Positions 35,761 to 44,619 of a DNA stretch of 64,000 bases are shown in pieces (position 1 is the first letter of the stretch; every line of letters starts with the position of its first letter). Position numbers and translations under genes: made by a program. Under the pieces are notes generated by a model. It saw only the letters and a program-made list of their open reading frames with translations, was not told where the DNA came from and ran no database searches. Origin of the DNA: Streptomyces halobius (lineage in GTDB: Bacteria > Actinomycetota > Actinomycetes > Streptomycetales > Streptomycetaceae); the NCBI RefSeq assembly GCF_023277745.1, contig NZ_CP086322.1, forward strand, positions 7,998,001-8,062,000, read 5' to 3'.

Positions 35761-36645
35761 GTGCGGCCTCTCGGCTGTCGGTTTCCCCGTCCCCGCCCGC
35801 CGAACCCGGCGTGCGGGTCATCCCCGCACCGGGCTCTCCACGTGATCCGATGGGTTTCAGCTGACGAGTTCGGAGACGTGCCCGACGAACGCCGCGTCGT
35901 CGTGACCGGTCCGGCGGAAACGAGCTCCGGCCGGGTCGACCTCGTCGATGTTGAACGGCGTGGCGATCTGCGCTCCGCGGTAGCGGTAACGCTCCACGTG
36001 CATCTTCGCCGGGTTGTAGAGGACCAGGCCGTCCTCGCAGATCCGGTCGGCTCCGTAGTAGCGCCGCCGGATCTGTTTCCAGGCCATGTGGGGGTGCTTG
36101 CGGCGGATCCAGTAGATCACCCGCCACCAGGCATACCAGCCCAGGTAGGCGAAGGTTCTCTTCGATGCGCCGTAGCGGAAGTACGCAGCCCAGCCCCGCA
36201 GGATCGGGTTGATTTTCCGCAGCACGTCCAGCAACCGGAGCGAGACAGCTCCTGCTCCTGTGGCCTCCTTGATCTTGTGCATCACTCGCGCCAAGGCGTC
36301 CTTGGACGGGATCGTCAGCACCACCTGACGACCGTCACCTCTGCGCCTGCGCTGGATGCGAAAGCCGAGGAAGACGAAACCCTCGTCGATGTGTGTGAGG
36401 TGTGTCTTTTCAACCGAGAGGGTCATCTTCAGCCTGTTGGCCAGCAGCTCGCCGATCTCCGTGCGGATGGTCTCGGCGTCGGACCGGGTGCCGGAGACCA
36501 GCACCACAAAATCGTCGGCGAAACGCACCAGCCGGAAGTTCGGCAGCCCCTTGCGACGACGGTGCTGCCGCCGCCATCCAGGGCTCATGTCCCCTTCCCA
36601 GATCCGGGCGAAGTGCCGGTCCAGGACGGACAGATAGATGTTGGG
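35761..36645 (-). mobile_element. Group II intron C, 5'-truncated, inserted in IS630 transposase
   Basis: Domain V is at 35802-35838 (GAGAGCCCGGTGCGGGGA and a matching ACGCCGGGTTC arm). Domain VI and the 3' end GCCGCAC fall at 35761, exactly where IS630 coding sequence resumes. The maturase C-terminal half is present. The 5' two thirds of the intron are missing because an IS3-family element begins at about 36643. Confidence 0.75.
35857..36645 (-). pseudogene. Group II intron C maturase/RT, N-terminally truncated
   Basis: Reading from the IS junction: NIYLSVLDRHFARIWEGD, LPNFRLVRFADDFVVLVSG (catalytic F-A-D-D), then the X domain KINPILRGWAAYFRYGASKR and end RGAQIATPFNIDEVD. RT blocks 0-4 are missing. 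Like intron A its protein has no HNH domain. The protein cannot reverse-transcribe. Confidence 0.85.
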
Positions 36646-36704
36646 CTTGATCCGGTTTGACGGACATCCGAGATCAGGGGTTCAGCCCCGAGAGGATGTC
36701 CATC

Positions 36705-37013
36705 ATGGAGAGCATGGGGAAGAAGAAGCCTCGCCGTCGCCGCTCGTTCACGCCGGAGTTCAAGGCCGAGATCGTCGAGCTGTGCCGACGCGGTGACCGC
36801 TCGGTCGGTCAGATCGCCAAGGACTTCGACCTGACGGAGACCGCGGTGCGGGACTGGGTGAAGCAGGCCGAGGTCGACGCAGGCGAGCGCGACGGCCTGA
36901 CCAGCAGCGAACGCGAGGAACTTGCCGCGCTACGGCGGGAGAACCGCCGCTTGCGCGAGGACGTCGACATCCTCAAGCGTGCCACGGCTTTCTTCGCGTC
37001 AATGCCAAAGTGA
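36705..37013 (+). CDS. IS3-family OrfA
   Basis: 102 residues from ATG 36705 with GAGAGG 8 bases upstream: MESMGKKKPRRRRSFTPEFK, HTH SVGQIAKDFDLTETAVRDWV and coil EELAALRRENRRLREDVDIL. It is a complete OrfA of a different IS3 subgroup from the one at 15 kb. Its orfB does not follow directly: the normal overlap is replaced by about 260 bp of other DNA. Confidence 0.82.
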   Translation: MESMGKKKPRRRRSFTPEFKAEIVELCRRGDRSVGQIAKDFDLTETAVRDWVKQAEVDAGERDGLTSSEREELAALRRENRRLREDVDILKRATAFFASMPK

Positions 37014-37237
37014 GGGACGTCGGCGTGCTGGTGGTGCGAGAGTGGCAGGACCGGCGGGGTTGGCTCGCTTCTTTGCTGCCCCGTTTTTCGGTGGCTTGTC
37101 CTTGATGTGCCGCCCCGCCGGCCCGGTGTCCCTGCGGGTGGCTTGATAGGAGCGTGTCCCGCGAGCTCGATTGAGGCGTGCCCCCGCGGTGGACCGGCCA
37201 AGTTCCTCACTCGTCCCGGTGCTGCGGAGGCATGTGC

Positions 37238-37281
37238 ATGAAGGTTGTGGGTGTCGACGGTCACAAGAAGACCCACACGAG
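37238..37281 (+). pseudogene. IS110-family transposase N-terminal stub
   Basis: MKVVGVDGHKKTHT is the DEDD-transposase start, with the first catalytic Asp in VGVDGHK. After only 14 codons it fuses in frame to an IS3 OrfB fragment. Confidence 0.55.
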
Positions 37282-37642
37282 GTCGCGCGGCACCTACGGA
37301 GCCCCGCGCGTGCACGCCGTGCTCAACCGGGAGGGCTCCGGGTGCGGTCGCCGCCGCGTCGCCAGGCTGATGCGGGCGGCCGGGCTCCAGGGCCGGCACC
37401 GCCGCCGAAGGCACCTGACGACGATCCCCGATCCCAGGGCCGCTACCCGGCCGGACCTCATCGTCCGGGACTTCCAGCCCGACCCCACCGAGCTGGATGC
37501 CCGCTGGTGCGGCGACATCACCTACATCCCGACTGAGGAGGGCTGGCTCTACCTGGCCACTGTCATCGACATCGCCTCCCGCCGCGTGGTCGGCTGGGCG
37601 ACGGCCGACCATCTGCGGGCCGATCTGGTCGCCAATGCCCTC
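37282..37642 (+). pseudogene. IS3-family OrfB fragment
   Basis: Encodes SRGTYGAPRVHAVLNREG, HLTTIPDPRAATRPDLIV and the first DDE Asp in WCGDITYIPTEEGWLYLATV. It breaks off after DLVANAL where an IS5-family inverted repeat begins at 37643. Its N-terminus is replaced by the IS110 stub. Confidence 0.75.
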
Positions 37643-38542
37643 AGAGCTCGTAACAGGATCTTGCTGAGGTGTCCTGGTCGGGCGTGACCGATGTGATGAT
37701 CCGGCCGTTCGCGTCGTGTGACGACTCGGCCGTGGATCGTGGACGACGACTTGTGGGCGCGGATCGAACCGCTGCTCCCGCCCTGGCCGGCGCGGTCACC
37801 GGGGCCGAAGCCGGTGGACGACCGACTGTGCCTGCAAGGCATCTTGTACGTCCTGCACCAGGACATCGCCTGGCAACTCCTGCCCCTGGAGCTGGGGTTC
37901 GGCTCCGGACAGACGTGCTGGCGGCGCCTGGACCGCTGGCAGAAGGCCGGAGTCTTCGAGCAACTGCACCGCCTCCTGCTCGCCGAACTGAACGCGGCCG
38001 GCGAACTCGACTGGAGTCGCGCGTGCGTGGACGGCTCCCACGTTCGCGCGAAAAAAGGGGAGTCGCGACCGGTCCGTCGCCTGTCGACCGGCGGAAAACG
38101 GGCAGCAAACACCACCTGATCTGCGACGGCAAGGGCACCCCGCTGCGCGTCATCACGACCGCCGCCAACGTCAACGACATCACCCAGACTCTCCACCTCA
38201 TCGATGGCATCCCGCCCGTCGCCGGACGGCCCGGCCGGCCTCGACGCCGCCCCGAGTCCGTCCTGGGCGACAAGGCGTACGACTCCCGAGCCGTCCGCCG
38301 TGAACTGCGCAAACGCCGGATCATGCCGATGATCTCCTGTAAGGGCGCCCCGAACATCAAGGGCCTGGGCAAGCTCCGCTACGTCGTCGAGCAGACCTTC
38401 GCCCTGCTCCACCAGTTCAAACGCCTCGCTGTCCGATGGGAACGGCGCCTCGAACTCCACGACGCCTTCCTCTCGTTGGCCTGCAGCCTCATCTGCTGGA
38501 GACGGCTCAACAAGGCCGGATCATGATCGCGTTACGAGCTCT
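37643..38542 (+). mobile_element. Complete IS5-family insertion sequence (two-frame transposase)
   Basis: A 900-bp element with terminal inverted repeats AGAGCTCGTAAC at 37643-37654 and the complement at 38531-38542, extended by imperfect matches. It is inserted between an IS3 orfB fragment and an IS110 transposase 3' end. The transposase is encoded in two frames joined by a slippery run. Confidence 0.8.
37718..38526 (+). CDS. IS5-family transposase, expressed by -1 frameshift
   Basis: The first frame (37718-38119) encodes MTTRPWIVDDDLWARIEPLL, DIAWQLLPLELGFGSGQTCW and DWSRACVDGSHVRAKKG (first DDE Asp). The second frame, -1 relative to it, continues VDRRKTGSKHHLICDGKGTP, ESVLGDKAYDSRAVRRELRK (second Asp) and LRYVVEQTFALLHQFKRLAV (Glu) to 38526. 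The frames overlap at the run A6G4 (GCGAAAAAAGGGGAG, about 38046-38060), a classic slippery site. The layout matches the IS427-like IS5 subgroup, where the fusion is the active enzyme. Confidence 0.82.
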
Positions 38543-38865
38543 TGGTGCGTCGTTCCAGGTAGGCGCGGGTACGTCCGTCCCAGCGTATGTGCGTCATGAC
38601 GATGCGGTAGAGGGCGGCGTTGGCCTGCCGGTTGCCGCCGCGGTTGAAGGGGCGGCGCTGGGTCTTTCCGAAGAATTGTTCGACAGGGCTCGCCACGCAG
38701 CGCGGCGAAGGTTGCCTCGCTGGTGATCCGGTCGGGGTTGTCGCCCGCGGCGATGAGGAGGGCCGCGGCGCTGTCGGGCCCGATGCCGAGGAGTACGGCC
38801 TTGAGCTGGTTCGTCGCCTGGGTGCGGGCCTTGACCGCCGGTTCCTTGGCCAGTCTCCGAGTGCC
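38536..38865 (-). pseudogene. IS110-family transposase C-terminal remnant
   Basis: The minus strand encodes AVKARTQATNQLKAVLLGIG, PDSAAALLIAAGDNPDRITS and, after a shift, RQANAALYRIVMTHIRWDG with AYLERRTK, the Transposase_20 domain of IS110 elements. The last codons come from the IS5 inverted repeat, so IS5 inserted at the 3' end of this gene. Confidence 0.7.
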
Positions 38866-38937
38866 TCTATTTACGGGATGGTTCGTTCGTATTTGGCGTT
38901 AGCGCCGAATCCCACGTCCATCCTCAACGGCCACGTC

Positions 38938-39112
38938 CACGGAGGCGGCCCCACGCTGACAAGGGCTACGACTACGACCACCTGCGCAGGTGGCTCCGCA
39001 AGCGTGGCATCCGCCCTCGCCTCGCCCGGAAGGGCATCGAGTCCTCCACGCGGCTGGGCCGACATCGTTGGGTGGTTGAGCGAACCGTGCCCTACGGCGG
39101 CTGGCCGACGTA
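38938..39112 (+). pseudogene. IS5-family transposase C-terminal fragment
   Basis: Encodes RRPHADKGYDYDHLRRWLRK, RGIRPRLARKGIESSTRLGR and HRWVVERTV, with the second catalytic Asp (ADKGYD) and final Glu (VERT) of an IS5-type enzyme. Both flanks are unrelated. Confidence 0.65.
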
Positions 39113-39198
39113 ATCACATGCATCGAGGTTCGCGCCCTCGCGCGGCGGGACGCGGCCCTCAACATCACCAGCACCAAAAGAAACGGCGTCGAAATACA

Positions 39199-39496
39199 TG
39201 TCCGACTACCCCGAGAACGGTTCGACTCGCTGGCCCATGCCCGCGAGTGGTTCGCCACGTTCATCGCGTACTACAACCACGAGCACCGGCATTCGGGCAT
39301 CGCCTGGCACACACCGGCCAGCGTGCACTTCGGCACCGCCGAGGAGGTCCGCGACCAGCGGACCGTCACCCTCGCCGAGGCATACGCCCGCCACTCCGAA
39401 CGCTTCGGCCGCCACCCCCGACCACCCCGGATACCCCAGCAGGCATGGATCAACGACCCGGCCAAGTGCAGGGAACCCGCACCACAAATCTCATAG
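39199..39496 (+). pseudogene. IS3-family OrfB C-terminal fragment
   Basis: The third plus frame reads RERFDSLAHAREWFATFIAY, YNHEHRHSGIAWHTPASVHF, GTAEEVRDQRTVTLAEAYAR and ends PQIS. YNHEHRHSGI is the conserved C-terminal motif of IS3 OrfB. It marks the last mobile piece before ordinary chromosomal DNA. Confidence 0.75.
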
Positions 39497-39519
39497 CGTC
39501 ACGACTGTCTCACTGGACT

Positions 39520-39722
39520 TGAAATCTTCCGCCCTGCTGTTCTGCCTGCCGCAGTCCCACCCCGTCTCTCTGGAGACCTTCAACTACGCGCCCGTCGCCC
39601 TGCTCGTGGTGCTCGCGCTGGCCACCGTCTGGTGGGCGGTGGCCGGCCGGCGCTCGTACGAGATCCCGGCGCACCGCGGCGGCGACCGCGAACTGGCCAA
39701 GCTGGAACAGGAGATCGTCTGA
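39520..39722 (+). pseudogene. Amino-acid permease (APC-like), C-terminal stump
   Basis: Encodes SHPVSLETFNYAPVALLVVL, ALATVWWAVAGRRSYEIPAH and a polar cytoplasmic tail ending KLEQEIV: the last membrane helix of a 12-helix permease. The other about 430 residues have been removed by the IS cluster. The TGA overlaps the ATG of the next gene (ATGA), so the two once formed an operon in which a permease supplied the substrate of a glutamine-synthetase-like enzyme. Confidence 0.72.
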
Positions 39723-41202
39723 TGACGGCGGCATCCGGTCCGCTCGGCCTCGACGAGCTGCGGGCCGAGGTCGCGGCGGCCGTATCGACACCGTGCGCGC
39801 GGCGGTCACCGACGCGCAGGGCCGCCTCAAGGGCAAGCTCTACGACGCCGGTCACTTCCTCGACCGGATCGCGGGCGGCGGCGCCGAGATGTGCGCCTAC
39901 GTCCTGGCGACCGATGTCGAGATGCGCCCGCTGGACGGCTTCGGGCTCAGCTCCTGGTCGACCGGCTACCAGGACCTGTGCGTCCGGCCGGATCTGGGCA
40001 CGCTGCGGCGGCTGCCCTGGCTGCCCGGCACCGCGTTGGTGCACGCCGACGCGGTGGACCACGCGGGCCGCCCGGTCGAGATGGCGCCCCGGCAGCTGCT
40101 GCGCCGCGCCCTGGACCGGCTGGCCGGGCTGGGGCTGGCCGTCAAGGCGGGACTGGAGACCGAGTTCGTGGTCTACCAGGGCAGTTACGAGGAGGCCGCC
40201 GCTGCCGGTCACCAGGGCCTGCGCCCCCTCACCCAGGAGAACCTCGACTACGCGCTGGACCACCAGCCGGCCCAGGACGCCTATATGCGGGATCTGGCCA
40301 GAGCGCTGGCCGGTGCGGGTCTGCCGGTGGAGGCCGTCAAGACCGAGTCCGCGCCCGGCCAGGTGGAGGTCACCTTCCCGTACGGTGACGCGCTGGCGGC
40401 CTGCGACGGGCATCTGCTCTTCAAGCACGCGGCACGCACCGTCGGTGCCCGCGCCGGACTGGCCCCGACCTTCATGGCCGCCCCCGAGACCGGCCTGGCC
40501 AACGGCCTGCACCTGCATATCTCGCTGTGGCGGGACGACCGCCCGGTGCTGGCGGACCCAGAAGTCGGGCCCGGAGCGGTTTCCGAAACGGGTCCCGGAG
40601 CCGACGCCGAAACCAGCCCGGGAAGGGAAGCCGAAGCCGGTCCCGACGCCGGTCCCGCAGGCGTCGTCCCCGGTCATGGCCCCGCGTGGCCCTCCCCGCT
40701 CGCCCGCCACGCGATCGCCGGACTGCGCACCGGCCTTCCGGAGCTCGCCCCGCTCTACGCCCCGACCCCCAACTCCTACAAGCGGTTCCAGCCCGACTCC
40801 TTCGCGCCGACCGGTCTCACCTGGGGCATCGACAACCGCACCTGCGCCGTACGGGTCGTCGGCCACGGCGACGGGCTGCATCTGGAGGTCCGGGTGCCGG
40901 GCGCCGACGCCAACCCGTACCTGGCCCTGGCCGCCGCGCTGGCCGCCGCCACCGACGGCATCCGGGCCGGACTGGAGCCCCCCGCCCCGCACACCGGCAA
41001 CGCCTACCGGGCCCAGGATACGCCCCGGCTCCCCGCCACCCTGGACGAGGCGCTCGTCGCCTTCGGCCACAGCGCGGCGGCGCAGCAGGCGTTCGGTCCC
41101 GAGGTGGTGGAGCACTACACCCACCTCGGACGGATCGAGCGGGACGTCCAGCGGCGCACGGTCACCGACGCCGAGCGGCGGCGATGGTTCTCCCGGGCGT
41201 GA
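39722..41202 (+). pseudogene. Glutamine-synthetase-like (gamma-glutamyl ligase) protein with a frameshift
   Basis: The ATG overlaps the permease stop. MTAASGPLGLDELRAEVAA is followed at 39778-39780 by loss of one base; in the new frame GRIDTVRAAVTDAQGRLKGK continues to the stop at 41202. Catalytic features of GlnA-type ligases are present: AGLETEFVVY, SAPGQVEVTFPYG, GLANGLHLHISLW and the Arg-containing KRFQPDSFAPT with DNRTCAVRVVG. Between HISLW and the SPLARHA helix is an unusual Gly/Pro/Glu-rich insertion of about 45 residues. Genes of this class beside permeases usually glutamylate amines such as polyamines or ethanolamine rather than ammonia. Confidence 0.78.
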
Positions 41203-41313
41203 GGGGGCCCTGACGGTCCGCCGGCTCCGGAGGTGGAGGTCCGGCGCCCCGGGCCGGTCCTCCGTACCCCGCGACAAGGCGTCGCTGCTTCTCGGCTGAC
41301 CCGTCGCCGCCGC

Positions 41314-42012
41314 TCAGCCCAGCAGATCCAGTACCGGCCGCAGCCCGTCCGGCCGCCGGTCCACCGGCAGATGCTCCACGGGCATATAGGCGCAGCCCAG
41401 CGCCGTGGCACCGCCGTCCGCCGTCCGGTCGTCGCCCACCATCAGGACCTCGGACGGGGCGAGCCCCAACCCCTCGCAGGCCAGGGCGAAAAGCTCCGGG
41501 TCCGGCTTCTGAACGCCGTGTTCGTAGGACAGCACACAGCTGTCCACATAGCGGTCCAGGCCGTGGGCACGCAGCACCGGCCGCAGATCCCAGCCGATGT
41601 TGCTGAGCACACCGATACGGATACCGCGCCGGTGCAGTTCCGCCAGGACATCGGCGGTGTCCGGGTACGGGTGCCAGGCCGCCGCCGTCATATGGCGTTC
41701 GTAGAGGGCGTCGTACAACTCGGGCCGGGGGAGCGGGACTTGCCGGGACAGCGCGGTGTAGACCTCCCGGTGGCATGCCGCGTCGCGGTCGCGGATCTCC
41801 CACAGACCGGCCAGCTCGGCGGGGATCTCGACGGGCCGGGACCCGCCGGGCAGCGCTCCGGCCCGCTCCAGTTCGCCCGCCCGGCGGACGATCTCGGCCT
41901 CGTCCATGGCGGTGCCGGTCGCGGCAAGGACGGCCCGCAGCCAGGTCTCGGCCGGCTCGATACGCAGCAGCGTCCCGGAGAAGTCGAAGAGCACACCCTT
42001 GATCGTGGTCAT
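41314..42012 (-). CDS. HAD-superfamily hydrolase
   Basis: 232 residues (MTTIKGVLFDFSGTLLRIEP). Motif I is D-F-S-G-T: the nucleophilic Asp is present but the usual second Asp is Ser, seen in some dehalogenase- or phosphonatase-like members. Motif II is GVLSNIGWDL, motif III the Lys in GVQKPDPELF, motif IV MVGDDRTADGGA. The alpha-helical cap lies between residues 20 and 95. Substrate unknown; a small phosphorylated metabolite is likely. It is convergent with the glutamine-synthetase-like gene. Confidence 0.85.
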   Translation of the reverse strand: MTTIKGVLFDFSGTLLRIEPAETWLRAVLAATGTAMDEAEIVRRAGELERAGALPGGSRPVEIPAELAGLWEIRDRDAACHREVYTALSRQVPLPRPELYDALYERHMTAAAWHPYPDTADVLAELHRRGIRIGVLSNIGWDLRPVLRAHGLDRYVDSCVLSYEHGVQKPDPELFALACEGLGLAPSEVLMVGDDRTADGGATALGCAYMPVEHLPVDRRPDGLRPVLDLLG

Positions 42013-42075
42013 GCGATCATCGTGACGCGAGTGGGGCGCCCCTGTCTCGTACTCGGCGTGCGGCCGTCCGTCCCG

Positions 42076-42756
42076 TCAGCGGTGGCCGCCCGGGTGCTGC
42101 GGGCCCGAAGCCGCCACCCGTCGCCCATACGCCGTGTACCCGTACGCCGCCCCCGCGACCACCGCGCCGCCCAGCAACCAGCCGCCGACGACATCCGACG
42201 GCCAGTGGACGCCCAGGAATACCCGGGTGAAGCCGACCCCGGCGGCCGAGACCGCGACCATCGTGCCGGCCGTCCACCGCCACCACGGCCTTGCGCCGTG
42301 CAGCCTCAGCAGCCACAGCGCCAGCGCGCCCGCGACCAGCACCGACATCGCGTGTCCCGAGGGGAAGGCCGCATAGCGCGCGGTGTCCACGGGATCCGGC
42401 CACACGGGACGGCCCCGGCCGACCACCGCCTTCAGCCCCTGCTGCAGCGCCGTACCGGCGAGCGCGGTGGCCGCCACCCAGATCCCGAGCAGCCGTTCAC
42501 CACGCCGTACGAGCCACCACACCGCCCCCGCGAGCAGCGCGCGCATCGTCCACGGGTCCCACACCCAGTCACTGAGTACCCGGTTGCCCCGCGTCCATCG
42601 GGGCGCGGCGACGGCCGCCCGGTGCAGCCCACCGCTGACCGCCGCGTCCAGGGACATCAGCGGACTCCAGCGGGCGACGACGAGGACGAGGAGAAGCAAG
42701 GCGAGAGCGCTGGTCAGGGCAGCGATTTGGCGATGGCCGAGCCGCGCCGGAGCCAC
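42076..42756 (-). CDS. PAP2-family membrane phosphatase
   Basis: 226 residues with about six membrane helices. The three phosphatase motifs are K-AVVGRGRP, PSGHAMSV and TRVFLGVHWPSDVVGG, with both catalytic histidines. Members dephosphorylate lipid phosphates such as phosphatidate or undecaprenyl pyrophosphate at the outer face. It starts 10 bp after the M56 peptidase gene on the same strand, so the two are co-transcribed. Confidence 0.9.
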   Translation of the reverse strand: MAPARLGHRQIAALTSALALLLLVLVVARWSPLMSLDAAVSGGLHRAAVAAPRWTRGNRVLSDWVWDPWTMRALLAGAVWWLVRRGERLLGIWVAATALAGTALQQGLKAVVGRGRPVWPDPVDTARYAAFPSGHAMSVLVAGALALWLLRLHGARPWWRWTAGTMVAVSAAGVGFTRVFLGVHWPSDVVGGWLLGGAVVAGAAYGYTAYGRRVAASGPQHPGGHR

Positions 42757-42766
42757 CGCCGTCGCC

Positions 42767-43702
42767 CTACGCGAGCGCGCTCAGCCCCGGCACGAACGTC
42801 ACCAGCAGTGGCACCGCCGGGAGCAGCGCCGCATAGGCCGTCATCCGCAGTCGGCGGGCCGGGGTGAAGCGGGGTGCGGGTGCCAGCAGGCGGTTCACGC
42901 GCCGGGGGACCTCGGCGAGTTGGGTGGGGCAGGGGCCGAACACCCCACGGTCCTCGTTGAGCTCGACGAGCGCGAGGGCGATCGTCAGCCGGCCGAAGCG
43001 GCGTGAGGCCACATCGTCGGCGGCGAGTTCGACCAGCCGGTGCACCTGGTCGCGGAAGGCGGCGAAGACCGGGATCTGCGGGAAGCCGACGGCCAGCGCC
43101 GAGGCGCAGTGGAGCAGCAGGTCGTGCCGGGCGCGGGCGTGCCCCTGCTCATGGGCGATCAGCGCATCGAGCTGACGGCCTTTGAGCCTCCGCAAGGCCG
43201 CAGTGGTGACGACCAGTTGGGGCGAACCGCTGTGCAGCCGCCACGCCCGGGGGCGGTCGTCCTCCAGGAGGACCAGTCGTTCCTTCGAGGGCTCCTCACC
43301 GGGAAGTGCCGGGGAACGCCGCAGGAGGTCGGCCCGGCGCTGACGTCGCCGGGCACGGGCGGCCCGCACCTCACGGGTCAGTACGACGGCCGTCCAGGCA
43401 CCGCCGCCCGCCAGCAGGAGGGCCAGCACCCCTGCCCACGGCCCGTACTCCTGGAGCGCGTAGGCGTCGACGACGACCGGCGGGGCGAACCTGAACACCG
43501 GACTGCGGACGGCCTCCCAGGCGGCGGCCGCGCTCAGCGACATCGCGAGAACACAGCACAACAGCACACCGGCGACCACGCACTGCCACACCCAGAGAGC
43601 GAGAACCGGCTCGCGATCGGGCCAGTCGGCACGGGCCATCAGTCGCGGCGCCATGGCCGCGGCCAACACGCCGAGAATCATCAGCGCGACGGGGACCATC
43701 AT
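42767..43702 (-). CDS. M56-family (BlaR1-like) membrane metallopeptidase
   Basis: 311 residues (MMVPVALMILGVLAAAMAPR) with an N-terminal helix, two more near residues 35-60 and 85-110, and a final helix. The zinc site is ALIAHEQGHARARHD with a downstream ELAADDVASRR. M56 peptidases usually cleave BlaI/MecI-type repressors in response to cell-wall antibiotics and sit beside a blaI gene. No BlaI-like gene is in the neighbourhood: a DUF5134-like gene lies upstream and PAP2 downstream. Confidence 0.85.
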   Translation of the reverse strand: MMVPVALMILGVLAAAMAPRLMARADWPDREPVLALWVWQCVVAGVLLCCVLAMSLSAAAAWEAVRSPVFRFAPPVVVDAYALQEYGPWAGVLALLLAGGGAWTAVVLTREVRAARARRRQRRADLLRRSPALPGEEPSKERLVLLEDDRPRAWRLHSGSPQLVVTTAALRRLKGRQLDALIAHEQGHARARHDLLLHCASALAVGFPQIPVFAAFRDQVHRLVELAADDVASRRFGRLTIALALVELNEDRGVFGPCPTQLAEVPRRVNRLLAPAPRFTPARRLRMTAYAALLPAVPLLVTFVPGLSALA

Positions 43703-43829
43703 GCCGCCAGCCTATGAGCGCCCGGCTACCACTGGGTACGGCCACGCACGCGAAGTGATGTACGACACCCTCATGCGAGGCGTGAACCGCTCAAGCGGGC
43801 GAGGGCCCCGGGGCGGCGCCCGCACCGGC

Positions 43830-44447
43830 TCAGAGCACCAGCAGCATCGCGAACATCCCGATGCCCATCGCCAGCCGGCTCGCGCGCAGCACTTCCGGCC
43901 GTCGCGCGGTGCCGCTCCCGCTGGGTGCCACGGCTGTCGCCGACAGCGCACCCGTCGCCCTTGTCACCGTCGTGCTGGTCGTCGCGGTCGTCGCCGACGA
44001 GTCCGCCGATGCCAGCCGGATGCCGGTGGCGATGATGAACAGGCTGTAGTAGCCGAGCAGCAGGCCGGTCAGCAGGGGCACCCCGCCGGGCGCGGTGCCC
44101 CCGGCGTGTGCGGCGTGACCGGCGGGGCCCGCGGCCGGAGTGCCGGTCATCGTCAGTGCCATATAGACCATCGCCGCCGACCCCACCACAAGGTGCAGAT
44201 GGCGGTAGGCCAGGGCCCACAGACTGGCCACCCCGAAGACCGCGACGTACAGCCAGGGCGACCACGACGGCGGGGCCACGACGGTCGCGGGCACCGCCAT
44301 CACCGCCATGCCCAGCCCCATCAGCCCCTCCCCGCGCGCCTCCACCCGCTGCCCGGCGGTGCCGGGGCGGGCCCGTGCCAGGTAGTACCCGCCCGTCGCC
44401 GCAGACAACAGCATCAGCAGCCAGCCGACCCACGGCGGTCCGTGCAC
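43830..44447 (-). CDS. DUF5134-like membrane protein
   Basis: About 205 residues from a GTG at 44447 with GGGGG upstream. Five to six hydrophobic helices are visible, including VGWLLMLLSAATGGYYLARA and VPLLTGLLLGYYSLFIIATG. A central His-rich stretch (YRHLHLVVGSAAMVYMAL, GHAAHAGG) could bind metal or haem. This pattern fits DUF5134 proteins of actinobacteria, found near copper or M56 genes; the function is not established. An extension to 44579 is possible but has no ribosome site. Confidence 0.6.
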   Translation of the reverse strand: MHGPPWVGWLLMLLSAATGGYYLARARPGTAGQRVEARGEGLMGLGMAVMAVPATVVAPPSWSPWLYVAVFGVASLWALAYRHLHLVVGSAAMVYMALTMTGTPAAGPAGHAAHAGGTAPGGVPLLTGLLLGYYSLFIIATGIRLASADSSATTATTSTTVTRATGALSATAVAPSGSGTARRPEVLRASRLAMGIGMFAMLLVL

Positions 44448-44619
44448 GGAGCACCCCCACGCGCTCACCGTACGGCCGCGGCAGGCCACAGCCGTACGGG
44501 ACCCAGATCCCGTACGACGGCAGATTGCCCCGCGCATGCCGGGCACACGGGAGCGCACGGGCGCAACGGGGGAGCGCACACGGAGAAGCGCGGAGGGCCG
44601 GTGAGCGTGCGGGCGTCCG

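Noticed and set aside
39580-41277. 565-codon minus-strand frame opposite the glutamine-synthetase-like gene
   Set aside because: Antisense frame without domains; the plus strand has all catalytic motifs.
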